Source: Clostridia bacterium (lineage in GTDB: Bacteria > Bacillota > Clostridia > Christensenellales > UBA1242). From it: DNA of 5,316 nt. Below are positions 1-5,214 of this stretch, in pieces (position 1 is the stretch's first letter; the number at the start of each line of letters is the position of its first letter). The notes under the pieces were generated by a model that saw only the letters and a program-made list of their open reading frames with translations, searched no databases and was not told the DNA's origin. Location: NCBI GenBank assembly GCA_017537515.1, contig JAFYKO010000185.1, forward strand, positions 1-5,316, read 5' to 3'. Position numbers and translations under genes: made by a program.

Positions 1-130
1 ACCTAATTTCTTAATAGAATTATTTCTATTATCTTCAGTCTAGCAAATAAAATTCACAAAGTCAACTAAAATTTTATTTTTTTGATAAATTTTTTGAAAT
101 TTTTTTATTTAGCCTATTTTCACCCCAAAA
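1..130. other. AT-rich intergenic stretch, no gene seen
   Basis: This stretch lies downstream of the tsf terminator on the minus strand and is almost entirely A and T, with long T runs around 75-115. I see no reading frame with a ribosome binding site on either strand. A weak AT-only inverted repeat (arms 13-19 and 24-30) is present but is too unstable to interpret. The window ends here, so whatever lies beyond tsf (pyrH and frr follow in many Firmicutes) cannot be seen. Confidence 0.6.
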
Positions 131-207
131 ACCCGCAACCGCCTGCGGTTGCCACTGGCATAGTGGCACTGCCACCCGACCGTCCTATGCGAGGTGTCTC
201 AGACACC
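131..207. repeat. GC-rich cluster of nested palindromes
   Basis: In a very AT-rich surrounding this segment of about 77 bases is GC-rich and made almost wholly of inverted repeats. GCAACCGC (135-142) pairs with GCGGTTGC (145-152). GCCACT (151-156) pairs with AGTGGC (162-167). GTGGC (163-167) pairs with GCCAC (171-175). GCATAG (158-163) pairs with CTATGC (185-190). GGTGTCT (193-199) pairs with AGACACC (201-207). Several pairings are mutually exclusive, so alternative folds are possible. It lies just past the tsf terminator T-run. It resembles small dispersed palindromic elements (REP- or MITE-like), but no family could be named, and a structured RNA is also possible. Part of it recurs in degenerate form at 4927-4948. 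Confidence 0.55.
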
Positions 208-234
208 AAAAAAAAACAACCCCGCTTGGGATTG
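208..234 (-). terminator. Rho-independent terminator of rpsB-tsf
   Basis: Read on the minus strand, CAATCCC (228-234) pairs with GGGGTTG (217-223) across the 4-base loop AAGC, giving 7 pairs with one G-T. It is followed directly by nine T (208-216). It begins 16 bases after the tsf stop codon, so it should end the rpsB-tsf transcript. There is no T-run on the plus-strand side, so it works in one direction. Confidence 0.85.
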
Positions 235-249
235 CTTTGACTGGCTGGT

Positions 250-900
250 TTAGTTTCCTGCCATTTGTTTTGCGACTTCCTCTGCGAGGTTGTCTTGTCT
301 TTTTTCGAGACCTTCGCCCATTTCAAAACGAACGAATCTTCTAACGTCAATTTTTTCGCCTATAGTCAAAATTGCGTCATTAATCATTTGTTTAACTGTC
401 TTGCTTGAATCTTTAACAAAAGGTTGTTCAAGTAAGCAAATTTCTGCATAGTACTTCTTAACTCTGCCTTCAACCATTTTATCGATGATGTTTTCAGGTT
501 TACCCTCGTTTCTAGCTTGGTTACGAAGAATTTCTTTTTCCTCTTCCAAAGCTGCAGGGTCAACTTCTTCAACCTTTACATAGGTTGGTTTTGCGGCTGC
601 GATTTGCATAGCGATATCCTTAACAAGGTTGTTAAAAGCTGGGCTTTTTGCAACGAAGTCGGTTTCGCAGTTAACTTCAACAAGCACGCCAATTTTTCCG
701 CCGAGGTGGATATATGAACCTACAACGCCTTCTGCAGCGATTCTATCCGCTTTTTTGGCAGCGGCTGAGATACCTTTTTCACGAAGCCATTTTTGGGCTT
801 GTTCCATATCTCCGTTTGTTTCTGTTAATGCTTTTTTGCAATCCATCATACCTGCGCCGGTAATTCTTCTAAGTTCGGCAACATCTTTTGCTGAATACAT
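250..900 (-). CDS. tsf: Elongation factor Ts (compact form)
   Basis: EF-Ts is the cytoplasmic nucleotide exchange factor that releases GDP from EF-Tu during translation elongation. The 216-aa product has the N-terminal UBA-like domain at about residues 1-50, including the LRRITGAGMMDCKKAL signature (10-25). The core exchange motif CETDFVA is at 78-84, with the Asp-Phe pair that inserts into EF-Tu. A later LLEQPFVKD motif (156-164) is typical of the dimerisation region. The length is close to the compact EF-Ts of Thermus or Thermotoga (about 200 aa), shorter than the 280-300 aa E. coli and Bacillus types, so part of the C-terminal region is absent by family design rather than by truncation. 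The ATG lies 2 bases past the rpsB stop. Its GGAGG (911-915, 10 bases upstream) is embedded in the last rpsB codons, which implies coupled translation. A terminator follows. Confidence 0.97.
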   Translation of the reverse strand: MYSAKDVAELRRITGAGMMDCKKALTETNGDMEQAQKWLREKGISAAAKKADRIAAEGVVGSYIHLGGKIGVLVEVNCETDFVAKSPAFNNLVKDIAMQIAAAKPTYVKVEEVDPAALEEEKEILRNQARNEGKPENIIDKMVEGRVKKYYAEICLLEQPFVKDSSKTVKQMINDAILTIGEKIDVRRFVRFEMGEGLEKRQDNLAEEVAKQMAGN

Positions 901-902
901 AA

Positions 903-1814
903 TTAATTTTCCTCCTTATTTTCTTTAACTTCAACTTCGGCAGTTTCAGTCTTGACTTCTTTAATTTCAGGTTTCTTTTCTGCTGGTTTTTTAGCAGGTT
1001 TTTTTGAAGATTTTTTCTTGAATTTCTTTGTGTCTTCATCTTCAGCTTCGGCTTGCTCAACGGTTGGAGCGACTTGCACGAGTGCTTGTTTGATGTCGAC
1101 TTCTTCATCTTCAACAACATCTACTTTGCTTACACCTTCTCTTGCTTCGATAACAGCATCAGCCATAGCACTTGTAATAAGCTTTACAGCACGGATTGCG
1201 TCGTCGTTTGCAGGGATAACGCATGAGATGCCTGAAGGGTCTGAGTTTGTGTCAACAACAGCAACAACTGGGATGTTCAATGCATTTGCTTCTTTGATAC
1301 AAATATGTTCACGAGTTGGGTCAATAACAAAAATAATTGATGGAAGTTCGTGCATATCCTTGATTCCGCCAAGATTTTTTTCAAGTTTTGCTCTTTCTTG
1401 TTGAAGGAGAATAACTTCTTTCTTAGGCAAAAGTTCGAATTCGCCAACTTTTTCCATTTGGTTAAGTTTGTTTAGGCGTTCAATTCTTTGTTTGATGGTC
1501 TTAAAGTTTGTAAGAGTTCCACCAAGCCAACGAGTGTTGATGTAGAACATTCCACATCTTGTTGCCTCTTCCTTAACCGCTTCTTGTGCTTGTTTTTTTG
1601 TTCCCACAAAAAGAACATTTTGTTTCCCACTGCTGAAATCCTTAATCATTGCATAAGCTTTGTCGATTTGAGCAGAAGTTTCTTCTAGGTTAATGATGTG
1701 AATATTGTTGCGAGCTGCAAAGATGTATTGTTTCATTTTTGGGTTCCACTTTTTTGTTTGGTGACCAAAATGCACACCTGCTTCTAGAAGTTGTTTCATT
1801 GAAATTACAGACAT
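903..1814 (-). CDS. rpsB: 30S ribosomal protein S2 with charged tail
   Basis: S2 is a small-subunit ribosomal protein that binds late in 30S assembly, near S1 on the solvent side. The 303-aa product opens with the family pattern MKQLLEAGVHFGHQTKKWNPKM (residues 6-27). It also has VGTKKQAQ (70-77), RWLGGTLTNF (95-104), FVIDPTREH (162-170) and IPVVAVVDTNSDP (181-193). The conserved core ends near residue 228. A tail of about 75 residues follows, first acidic and then very Lys/Glu/Pro-rich, longer than in the E. coli protein. The start was chosen at 1814 because GGAGG (1822-1826) lies 7 bases upstream and the family homology begins there. The frame stays open a further 52 codons upstream, but that part would cross the promoter and leader. 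It is first in the operon with tsf, 2 bases apart. Confidence 0.97.
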   Translation of the reverse strand: MSVISMKQLLEAGVHFGHQTKKWNPKMKQYIFAARNNIHIINLEETSAQIDKAYAMIKDFSSGKQNVLFVGTKKQAQEAVKEEATRCGMFYINTRWLGGTLTNFKTIKQRIERLNKLNQMEKVGEFELLPKKEVILLQQERAKLEKNLGGIKDMHELPSIIFVIDPTREHICIKEANALNIPVVAVVDTNSDPSGISCVIPANDDAIRAVKLITSAMADAVIEAREGVSKVDVVEDEEVDIKQALVQVAPTVEQAEAEDEDTKKFKKKSSKKPAKKPAEKKPEIKEVKTETAEVEVKENKEEN

Positions 1815-1821
1815 ATTTTTT

Positions 1822-1826
1822 CCTCC
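1822..1826 (-). promoter_or_regulatory. Ribosome binding site of rpsB
   Basis: GGAGG on the minus strand, 7 bases before the ATG at 1814, inside a purine-rich run. It decides the rpsB start against the longer open frame that begins at 1970. Confidence 0.9.
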
Positions 1827-1855
1827 TTTTTTTGTCTTCCTCAAAACTTTAAAAC

Positions 1856-1888
1856 TTGCGTTTGAACCATATAGGCAAGGCAACGCAA
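1856..1888 (-). promoter_or_regulatory. Hairpin in rpsB leader, possible autoregulatory site
   Basis: In the leader between the predicted transcription start (about 1922) and the rpsB ATG, TTGCGTTG (1881-1888) can pair with CAAACGCAA (1856-1864) with one bulged A, around a 16-base loop. The loop contains CC and GG that could pair further. E. coli rpsB-tsf is known to be repressed by S2 through its leader, and r-protein leaders of this size are common. That this hairpin has such a role is inference; it does not cover the ribosome binding site. Confidence 0.35.
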
Positions 1889-1928
1889 TATGCTTCGAGT
1901 GTTTATTTGTCAATGAAATGACTTTGTA

Positions 1929-1957
1929 ATAATAGCATATCTTTTCAAAAAAATCAA
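1929..1957 (-). promoter_or_regulatory. Sigma-70 type promoter of rpsB-tsf (extended -10)
   Basis: On the minus strand, TTGATT (1952-1957) and TATTAT (1929-1934) are separated by exactly 17 bases. TG one base before the -10 gives an extended -10 (TGCTATTAT). Transcription should start near 1922, leaving a leader of about 108 bases before rpsB. The fit is good for a strong housekeeping operon, although the AT-rich surroundings raise the chance of coincidental matches. Confidence 0.7.
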
Positions 1958-2053
1958 TAACTTTTTGCATATATTTTAAGATTTTTTAAATATTTTTTTA
2001 AGTTTTGCAAATTTTAGTTGCATTTACGCAACTTTTTTATTAAAATAGAAGAT

Positions 2054-2058
2054 AGGAG
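2054..2058 (+). promoter_or_regulatory. Ribosome binding site of CYTH-like gene
   Basis: AGGAG, 10 bases before the ATG at 2069. It favours this ATG over the in-frame TTG at 2018, which has no such site and would add 17 residues. Confidence 0.75.
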
Positions 2059-2068
2059 AATTAGTATT

Positions 2069-2827
2069 ATGGCGAAAATAACAAATCAATTTAACGATAA
2101 CGAAAGAATTTTTGACATGCTTACAAAACACGCAGAAAGAAAACTTCTTACCGCCTCAAGCAAATTGGGCCTCGACAAGTTTTCATTTGAAAATAGGAAC
2201 AATTATTCAATGACGTTCTACGACACCCACGACAACTTATTGACAAGCACCGGAATTTTGTTGTATAAAACCCAAGAAAACAACAAGTTTTACTTCAAAG
2301 TTGAAAAACTAAATTTTTTACCAAACGTAAGAAAACTGCATAAAGCCCCAATCTTTGAGCACGAAGTAACAGCGAGAGAAACACCAAAAGATGTTGCGTT
2401 TTATATTATCAACGGCATATCCCAACTCTTCACCACCCAATTTTTTATCGACCTTGAACACGTTGTAAAAATGGCAAAACCAAAAATAAAGATTGAAATT
2501 CAAGGCACCGAGTATAAAGGCTTCAGCGGTAATGGATTTAAATGTGCAGTGGAATTCCAAACACTCAAATACCAAAATTTTGAAACCAAAAAGAAACACA
2601 AAAACATCGAAGCAGTCGTAACCCATATTTCTTCAACCAAGTTTGAAAAAGATTTTGAAAAGTTTTTGGAAAATATAGAAAAATATTGCAAAGAACTTTT
2701 ACCAAAAACCCTCACTCGCTACGAATACGCAAACGCCACAACCAAAATCCTACCTAAAAAACCCAAAGAAAAGAAAAACAAGGACAAAAAGAAAGAACGC
2801 AAAATCGAAAATATTATTGAGGGATAA
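2069..2827 (+). CDS. CYTH-like domain protein, lysine-rich tail
   Basis: The function is not established. The 252-aa soluble protein has a stretch (residues about 46-81) that reads like the middle of a CYTH domain. There, FYDTHDNLL followed by STGILLYKTQ and FYFKVEKL matches the usual YFDTPD-L---GI-LR-R---W--K layout. A later strand-rich part (139-165, KIKIEI, CAVEFQTL) and the near C-terminal TRYEYA (217-221) resemble the end of that fold. CYTH proteins act on triphosphates or polyphosphate through a tunnel of paired charged residues (thiamine triphosphatase, class IV adenylate cyclase). The typical N-terminal ExExK is not evident; ERK at 23-25 is the nearest candidate, so activity is uncertain. 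Residues 229-246 form a Lys-rich tail that may bind nucleic acid or polyanions. No signal peptide or membrane segment is seen. The gene diverges from rpsB and ends in a strong terminator. Confidence 0.85.
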   Translation: MAKITNQFNDNERIFDMLTKHAERKLLTASSKLGLDKFSFENRNNYSMTFYDTHDNLLTSTGILLYKTQENNKFYFKVEKLNFLPNVRKLHKAPIFEHEVTARETPKDVAFYIINGISQLFTTQFFIDLEHVVKMAKPKIKIEIQGTEYKGFSGNGFKCAVEFQTLKYQNFETKKKHKNIEAVVTHISSTKFEKDFEKFLENIEKYCKELLPKTLTRYEYANATTKILPKKPKEKKNKDKKKERKIENIIEG

Positions 2828-2861
2828 AAAAACAACTTCGCTGAGCGAAGTTGTTTTTTTT
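2826..2861. terminator. Strong bidirectional terminator
   Basis: AACAACTTCG (2831-2840) pairs perfectly with CGAAGTTGTT (2846-2855) around the loop CTGAG. Flanking A (2826-2830) and T runs (2856-2861) extend the pairing. T-runs are present on both strands. It lies between the convergent stop codons of the CYTH-like gene (2827) and the surface protein gene (2869), and serves both. Confidence 0.93.
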
Positions 2862-2868
2862 GACAATG

Positions 2869-4881
2869 TTAAGCACTCCAAAAACCGCCAAATTGAGGTG
2901 GATTAATGGATTGCCAAGTTTTATAACTACTGCTAGCAGTAAGTTCAACCGCTTTATTTAACGCTTGCAAAACAGTGATGTTGGTGCAAGGTTCTGACGT
3001 TGTCCCATCTAAGCTATAAATTGTAATCCTTGGTATTAAGGCATCAAGTGAATTTATTGTTCCACAATCCGTGCCTGAATATCCATAACCTACATTTAAC
3101 GATGCGTTAATAGTAGTTGTTTGAAGAAAATAACAATCATAAGCCTTTGCATAGTAATCTCTCTCTCTTCCACCAATCCCGCTAAAATAACCTGAAACAT
3201 TCGACTGAATCTCAATTAGACCCAAATTGTAGCAATTTTTTAAGTCTGTATCAAAATCATCAGCAAAGCAACCACCTACATAAACAACGGCGCCTACTCC
3301 ATATTGAATTATTTTCCCAAAATTAATGCAATTTTGAATTTCTGAGTAATCTCCGCCACATGAAAGACCACCCACCCAAAGAGTACCAATAACAAAACCG
3401 CTATTATAACAATTTACAATTTTTGTTTTGGCCCCAATACTATCTCCAAATTGAGCTGCCAAACCGCCACAAGATTCACCCAAGACAACACCTTCATTAA
3501 AGCAATTCAACATATTGCCATCAAATATGCGGGCAAAAGAACCTGCATGAGAGATGCTATTAACAATACCTAGATTATATACAGCACCTGCAAAACCTAT
3601 ATCATCATCATCACCATCAAAATACATTGCACCTACCCCACCAAAAAGACCATCTTTTTCGGTATTTTGATACATTCCCGAAACTTTATGGGAATTACCA
3701 TAAAAATTACCAGTAAAACCGATAAAATAATAGCCAACATCATCCCCACAATAGTTTACCCATTCATACAATAACCCGTTATAACTCACATCATTTTTCC
3801 ATGAATATAAAGTAGTTCCTTTTGCTCCAGTCCCTAACCAGCCTTCATTTACACCATCAGTTATATAGACATAGCCAGTATCTTCTTCATATATAAAATC
3901 TTCATCATTAAGATATATATCCTTATTTAAACTAAATGTTATATTATCAAAAATATCATTGTTATAAGCACGACCAGTAGTATTACGCACAATATGCATC
4001 ATATTCGCCAAATCCCCTGGCGAATTTATTTGGAAAGGATTATTTGAATCATAGTTTGTGGGAGAATAATCTGTCTCAGAAAGGTTTCCATCCCAACATT
4101 CAAAAGCACTTGCGGAAATATTAATAGTGCCAGTAATATCTTCCGCTGGGATATTTAATGTGCCTGAATGCCCATAATGAGTGTAAGGTTCATTGTTGAT
4201 TGTTATTGAATAATCATAATAATATGCATCATAATCTACTGTTGGCGTTATGTCAATTTCAAAATCTTCGCCTACACCTATTTCTGTATTTTCTGCATTG
4301 CAATCAACCATTGTATTAAATGTAACTGAATAACCATTATGTTCTTCGATTTCTATTTTTAAAGTGGTTGTTTGCGGGAAGACTGCATTTGCGAAGACAT
4401 CAAATTTTATGTAATCCGGAATCTTTGTGGTTGTATTAAATTTGCTTGCGGTGGTCTTGATCGGGTCGAATTGGGCGGGTATCCCGGCTGTATTCTCGTC
4501 AACTTGCCCGGTTGATGACATAGAAACTTCAATACCAGTTGATTCGGTATAGTTCTTAATAATTATATAAAACTCATTTTCGTATTTAGTAAAAAAACTA
4601 TTATTAGCTTGAATTGTATTCCCGTCAAGGCTTGAGATTCCGTTTTGCATAACAATTTCTTTATCAAGGTCTTTGTCTTCAAAATTGCAGAATGCAAGTT
4701 TTTCTTCATCTCCGTTTTTTTGAATCCATATTTCAATTTTATAATATGGATTTGCAGGAAATGCAACGTTTACTTTCATAGTTCTTTGTGCGGCAATAAT
4801 CCCCATTGCAAGAAGCATTCCTGCAATCGCAACAATCATTGTTGTCATAAAAATTTTATAAATTTTATTTGTTTTGCTCAT
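2869..4881 (-). CDS. Surface protein with GLUG-type repeats
   Basis: A 670-aa predicted exported or membrane-anchored protein of unknown partner. Residues 1-9 are basic (KTNKIYK), followed by a hydrophobic segment at about 10-31 that acts as signal peptide or anchor. No lipobox and no LPXTG sorting signal are seen. Residues 32-275 are Thr/Asp/Tyr-rich and probably beta-structured, unrecognised. From about 282 (NPFQINSPGDLANMM) the sequence follows the layout of GLUG-repeat proteins: a DIYLND block (321-326), then F-GNFYGNSHKVSGM (389-403) and GLFGGV (411-416). Then come five repeats carrying NC-[FIY]-N-x-G or a variant, with Cys at 460, 491, 518, 550 and 583. GG-rich turns at 472, 504, 536 and 569 fit a beta-solenoid. 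The C-terminal LQALNKAVE (638-646) and W---NPPQFGGFW (656-668) complete the usual ending. Such proteins are taken to act in adhesion or surface contact. GGAG (4889-4892) lies 7 bases before the ATG. It stands alone, with terminators on both sides. Confidence 0.9.
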   Translation of the reverse strand: MSKTNKIYKIFMTTMIVAIAGMLLAMGIIAAQRTMKVNVAFPANPYYKIEIWIQKNGDEEKLAFCNFEDKDLDKEIVMQNGISSLDGNTIQANNSFFTKYENEFYIIIKNYTESTGIEVSMSSTGQVDENTAGIPAQFDPIKTTASKFNTTTKIPDYIKFDVFANAVFPQTTTLKIEIEEHNGYSVTFNTMVDCNAENTEIGVGEDFEIDITPTVDYDAYYYDYSITINNEPYTHYGHSGTLNIPAEDITGTINISASAFECWDGNLSETDYSPTNYDSNNPFQINSPGDLANMMHIVRNTTGRAYNNDIFDNITFSLNKDIYLNDEDFIYEEDTGYVYITDGVNEGWLGTGAKGTTLYSWKNDVSYNGLLYEWVNYCGDDVGYYFIGFTGNFYGNSHKVSGMYQNTEKDGLFGGVGAMYFDGDDDDIGFAGAVYNLGIVNSISHAGSFARIFDGNMLNCFNEGVVLGESCGGLAAQFGDSIGAKTKIVNCYNSGFVIGTLWVGGLSCGGDYSEIQNCINFGKIIQYGVGAVVYVGGCFADDFDTDLKNCYNLGLIEIQSNVSGYFSGIGGRERDYYAKAYDCYFLQTTTINASLNVGYGYSGTDCGTINSLDALIPRITIYSLDGTTSEPCTNITVLQALNKAVELTASSSYKTWQSINPPQFGGFWSA

Positions 4882-4926
4882 AATTTATCTCCTTTAATGT
4901 TTTTTAATATGTTATTCAACTTGGTT

Positions 4927-4948
4927 GCAGTGCCACCTTACCATTGGC
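4927..4948. repeat. Degenerate copy of part of the 131-207 element
   Basis: Read on the plus strand, these 22 bases match the minus strand of 151-172 at 18 positions, including the exact 10-mer GCAGTGCCAC and the end CCA-TGGC. The two copies are in opposite orientation and near opposite ends of the window. The palindrome present in the first copy is partly lost here. Confidence 0.4.
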
Positions 4949-4985
4949 TGACGTAATCAATAATTGAAAGCGAAACTCAATGACC

Positions 4986-5001
4986 GGCGGTTCTAACCGC
5001 C
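4986..5001. repeat. GC-rich hairpin upstream of surface protein gene
   Basis: GGCGGT (4986-4991) pairs perfectly with ACCGCC (4996-5001) across the 4-base TCTA; the inner T-A pair extends the symmetry. It stands out in AT-rich sequence, has no T-run, and lies about 105 bases before the surface protein start. It could be an operator, a leader hairpin or part of a dispersed repeat. The motif ACCGCCTAA recurs at 5286-5294. Confidence 0.5.
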
Positions 5002-5030
5002 TAATTACTCATTTCTAATTACTAATTAAC
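5001..5030. repeat. Short direct repeats CTAATTACT
   Basis: CTAATTACT occurs at 5001-5009 and 5015-5023, with a third variant copy CTAATTAAC at 5022-5030. Low-complexity AT repeats of this kind are common between genes in low-GC bacteria; no function is inferred. Confidence 0.45.
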
Positions 5031-5122
5031 AATGAAAAATCACCACTTTGCAAAAAAGTGGTTGTTTTTGATTATTAAGTTGTATTATAAATAGAGGAAA
5101 CTCCTCCTAATTTTTCATTGTT
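5028..5122. repeat. 13-base inverted repeat flanking the terminator
   Basis: AACAATGAAAAAT at 5028-5040 is repeated perfectly in inverted orientation at 5110-5122. The 69 bases between hold the terminator hairpin and the last part of the possible 46-codon frame of the small ORF. It could be the ends of a small mobile or invertible segment, or chance in AT-rich DNA. Confidence 0.4.
5035..5069. terminator. Terminator hairpin, probably for the small ORF
   Basis: ACCACTTT (5042-5049) pairs perfectly with AAAGTGGT (5055-5062) across a 5-base loop. Runs of five T lie on the plus side (5065-5069) and on the minus side (read from 5039 to 5035). For minus-strand transcription it begins about 10 bases after the TAATAA (5072-5077) that would close the 46-codon frame of the small ORF. 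Confidence 0.7.
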
Positions 5123-5214
5123 TAATGGAGCGTTAAATACCCCCCCCCCCCCCCGAGGGAAATGGCTGATAAAATAAGAGTTTTTACGCCTAATTTACTT
5201 GATATTTTACTCAT
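5122..5214 (-). CDS. Small membrane-like ORF interrupted at poly-G tract
   Basis: As written, the frame gives 30 residues: MSKISSKLGVK, a hydrophobic stretch TLILSAISL (12-20), five Gly from the G run, then five more residues and a stop. GGAG (5224-5227) lies 9 bases before the ATG, so initiation looks real. If the run had 16 G instead of 15 (or 13), the frame would continue 21 codons past the five Gly, as VFNAPLNNEKLGG and so on. It would then stop at TAATAA (5072-5077), just before a terminator. The intended product is therefore probably a 46-aa peptide with a basic start, a hydrophobic segment and a polar end. I do not recognise the family. Its start region resembles that of the surface protein gene at 4881. 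Alternatives are a phase-variable gene now off, a decayed gene fragment, or a sequencing error in the homopolymer. Confidence 0.5.
   Translation of the reverse strand: MSKISSKLGVKTLILSAISLGGGGGYLTLH
5140..5154. repeat. Homopolymer of 15 C (15 G on minus strand)
   Basis: Fifteen consecutive C in AT-rich sequence, located in the coding region of the small minus-strand ORF right after its hydrophobic segment. Tracts like this are typical slipped-strand contingency sites in other bacteria, and their length is also prone to sequencing or assembly error. Confidence 0.9.

Larger units (their letters stand above)
4882..5074. other. Intergenic region with repeats and hairpins, no gene
   Basis: The region upstream of the surface protein gene holds its ribosome binding site, a degenerate repeat copy (4927-4948), a GC-rich hairpin (4986-5001), short direct repeats (5001-5030) and a terminator hairpin (5035-5069). 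I could not find a convincing -35/-10 pair for the surface protein gene. TATTAA near 4903-4908 on the minus strand lacks a proper -35. Confidence 0.5.

Noticed and set aside
120..350. Minus-strand 76-codon frame over the end of tsf and the palindromes
   Set aside because: Overlaps tsf in another frame and reads through the terminator and palindromes; no ribosome binding site or family resemblance.
952..1404. Plus-strand 150-codon open frame inside rpsB
   Set aside because: Ser/Phe-rich antisense shadow of the conserved rpsB gene and its repetitive tail.
1815..1970. Upstream extension of rpsB to an ATG at 1970
   Set aside because: It lacks S2 homology, spans the promoter and leader, and the GGAGG before 1814 fixes the start.
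2016..2046. Promoter (TTGCAT, 17 bases, TAAAAT) and small hairpin AGTTGC/GCAACT before the CYTH-like gene
   Set aside because: The -35 is poor, and the implied start of transcription would fall at the ribosome binding site. The 6-base stem is weak in AT-rich DNA.
2018..2068. TTG start for the CYTH-like gene
   Set aside because: There is no ribosome binding site before it; the ATG at 2069 has AGGAG at proper spacing.
2860..2888. Perfect TTGACA on the plus strand after the bidirectional terminator
   Set aside because: No -10 element at 16-18 bases and no plus-strand gene downstream.
4645..4956. Plus-strand 103-codon frame opposite the surface protein N-terminus
   Set aside because: Antisense shadow of a well-supported gene start; its Cys/His/Phe composition comes from the opposite strand.
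5032..5094. Plus-strand 20-codon ORF beginning in the inverted repeat
   Set aside because: No ribosome binding site, and it runs through the terminator hairpin.
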